From contig OW818685.1 in the NCBI GenBank assembly GCA_942493245.1, forward strand, positions 3,968,001 to 4,032,000: a stretch of 64,000 nt of DNA. Direction: 5' to 3'. The stretch comes from DAOPYU01 sp942493245. GTDB taxonomy: Bacteria; Sumerlaeota; Sumerlaeia; UBA8349. Under the pieces are notes generated by a model, which did no database searches, had not been told where the DNA came from, and was given only the letters and a program-made list of their open reading frames with translations. The translations under genes and the position numbers were made by a program. How positions within the stretch are numbered: the stretch's first letter is position 1; each line of letters begins with the position of its first letter. Below are positions 62,684 to 64,000 of the stretch, piece after piece.

Positions 62684-64000
62684 CTATTGTTTCTGGCCCC
62701 CGGCCTTCGATTCCGGGGACGGGCGGGGGGAGGGCGATTCCTGAGGCGGCGCCGCCGGAACCCGGTCTGGATCCCAGAGCGGCATGGGGAAATAGAGGTA
62801 TTGGGAATCCCGCCCGGAGGAAAGCCCCCCTTCGCCTGTCCCCGCTTCCCTGCCGCTCTCGACCGATCCGTCCAAAAGCGGGTCGTTCCGGACCATCAGG
62901 CCATAGACGGGGCACTCGTCGATCCGGACAAAATACACTTCAAACTGTGACGTGTCCATGCCCGGGTCCAGATAAGGCTTGAGGTCCTCGACACCGGCGG
63001 GGAGTTTTCCGTCGTTCCGGGGATCGTCCACATACCGGATCAAAACCTGAGTCGCGGAACTGACCGAATCGGAAATACCCGGCGGTATCACGGCGGTGAA
63101 GGGTTCCGACTTAAAAATGAACCAGAGCCGGTCGGACGTGGGCGCGAACGAGTCGTCCAGATACCGGGGGATCAGATCCGCGACCGAGTCGGGGTACCGC
63201 CCGTACTCGCGGCGATACCGGGCGGAGGCAAGAGCAAAGCGAGTCAGCGCAATCGCCCGGTTGAACCGTTCGACATAGGTTTTCTCTTCCCACGCCATCC
63301 GGTCGAACAGCGTGTGACTGGAGTCATTCAGATCCAGGAATGCACGAATCCCCCCAGGAGATTCAACGGGTTGACCTTCATGATCATAGCCAAGGGCATC
63401 CTTTGCCAACAAGTCGGAATAATTCCCTGTTGTCAAGTGGGATGCCGCCTGGTTATCAAAGACATCGGGGAGATTCATCCCCACGGAGACAAATTTCAGG
63501 AGTCGGCTGGCCTCTCCATACCCGGTGACATCCAGATTGACGAGCGCCTCCGTTTTCCGGTCGATCGCCCGCCACAACAGCGGTTCGATCGCCTTTGCCG
63601 CCACTTTCTCCGGAATCCCCGAAAGGAAGAGATGCCAACCGTTCATTTCATAATATCCACCGGAACGAAACGATTTTCGTCCAGCGCCATTCGACTCATA
63701 ATATCCACCGGAAGTGAGCGAGTTTCTCAGTTCCGTAATCCACTCCTCACGGCACAGGTTCACATGATCGCTCCGCAAAACCGAATACTCTTCGGGGGTG
63801 AGTGTCCACGACGCCAGAGTGGCGTCCACCCATTTCAGAACATCCTCGGGAATGCTCGCACTGGCTGCGGCTTGGGCCAGGTAACGTTCGAGCATTTCCA
63901 AATACAGCAGAAAAAAATGTTTCTCCTCACCCCTTTCCCGACGGGAAAAAAGCGTCTTCCCACACCACAGGGTATTCACTTCTATCATGCGGGAGGCTCT
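62684..64000 (-). CDS. Unknown protein, 5' end beyond the window
   Basis: The frame remains open at the right edge and the ATG at 63988 has no visible ribosome-binding site, so the gene is probably cut off. A segment near the middle (R-F-A-L-A-S-A-R-Y-R-R-E-Y-G-R-Y-P-D-S-V-A-D-L-I-P) resembles the pseudopilin-type helix/turn also seen in the protein at 49653; otherwise no family is recognised. A 48-bp tandem duplication (63649-63744) encodes the repeat S-G-G-Y-Y-E. The last ~17 codons, rich in Pro and Ser (S-P-R-P-S-P-E), are encoded by a dispersed repeat that has another copy at 62301-62362, so the C-terminus may have been replaced by repeat insertion. Confidence 0.7.
   Translation of the reverse strand, partial: RASRMIEVNTLWCGKTLFSRRERGEEKHFFLLYLEMLERYLAQAAASASIPEDVLKWVDATLASWTLTPEEYSVLRSDHVNLCREEWITELRNSLTSGGYYESNGAGRKSFRSGGYYEMNGWHLFLSGIPEKVAAKAIEPLLWRAIDRKTEALVNLDVTGYGEASRLLKFVSVGMNLPDVFDNQAASHLTTGNYSDLLAKDALGYDHEGQPVESPGGIRAFLDLNDSSHTLFDRMAWEEKTYVERFNRAIALTRFALASARYRREYGRYPDSVADLIPRYLDDSFAPTSDRLWFIFKSEPFTAVIPPGISDSVSSATQVLIRYVDDPRNDGKLPAGVEDLKPYLDPGMDTSQFEVYFVRIDECPVYGLMVRNDPLLDGSVESGREAGTGEGGLSSGRDSQYLYFPMPLWDPDRVPAAPPQESPSPRPSPESKAGGQKQ

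Overview
The window is high-GC bacterial chromosome with about 38 genes on both strands. No rRNA, tRNA or CRISPR array was seen. The gene mix suggests an uncultured, carbohydrate-degrading, diderm-type bacterium: an OmpA-like envelope protein, lipoproteins, pseudopilins of the kind with an NFLEAQTRAKISR stretch after the hydrophobic helix, large secreted glycoside hydrolases, a URO-D-type protein, DUF4838 and PD40/TPR proteins. That style is typical of PVC-neighbouring and candidate phyla such as Sumerlaeota, Hydrogenedentota or Lentisphaerota. The placement is inference from style and is weak.

Layout: 1-1.6 kb, envelope genes (partial OmpA/MotB-type protein, lipoprotein). 1.7-4.1 kb, a promoter and long leader followed by three tandem pseudopilin genes, closed by a perfect hairpin. 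4.3-8.3 kb (minus), an L-arabinose-type operon (FucI-like isomerase, araB, araD). 8.3-9.6 kb, an insertion-sequence graveyard with an IS3 remnant and a palindromic repeat. 9.7-12.2 kb (minus), bshC-trpC. 12.4-20.2 kb (minus), polysaccharide degradation (GH106-like enzyme, unknown secreted protein, URO-D-family protein, NPCBM-GH110). 20.5-25.9 kb (plus), an unknown secreted protein, nfo, coaBC, larB and an unknown conserved-looking protein. 26.2-33.6 kb (plus), an MFS transporter and then surface-polysaccharide genes (methyltransferase, polyprenyl-phosphate sugar transferase, UDP-GlcNAc 2-epimerase, O-antigen ligase/polymerase). 33.6-39.7 kb (minus), nitroreductase, glycogen synthase, GT2 transferase and a CXXCH-bearing PD40/TPR protein. 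40.1-47.3 kb (plus), GH2 enzyme, beta-helix/PDZ enzyme and methyltransferase. 47.6-56.4 kb (minus), SPFH protein, two large exported proteins, ruvB and aroE. 56.6-58.1 kb (plus), a PadR/HAAS regulatory pair with a visible operator. 58.5-64 kb (minus), an unknown secreted protein, a DUF4838 lipoprotein, a 1-kb block of dispersed repeats, and a gene cut by the window end.

How it fits together: secreted and lipid-anchored enzymes (GH106-, GH110-, GH2-like, beta-helix, DUF4838) would release sugars from complex glycans. The ara operon would feed pentoses into the pentose-phosphate pathway, and glgA would store surplus glucose. The 27.8-33.6 kb block builds an exported polysaccharide. Housekeeping genes (trpC, bshC, coaBC, nfo, ruvB, aroE) are interspersed in short overlapping operons. 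Intergenic spaces carry several families of palindromic dispersed repeats; one about 115-bp family occurs twice in opposite orientation. No complete novel defence or mobile system was found. The most unusual items are the pilin leader, the pseudopilin-like domain on a non-pilin protein, the beta-helix/PDZ fusion, the heme-motif PD40/TPR protein and the PadR operator.
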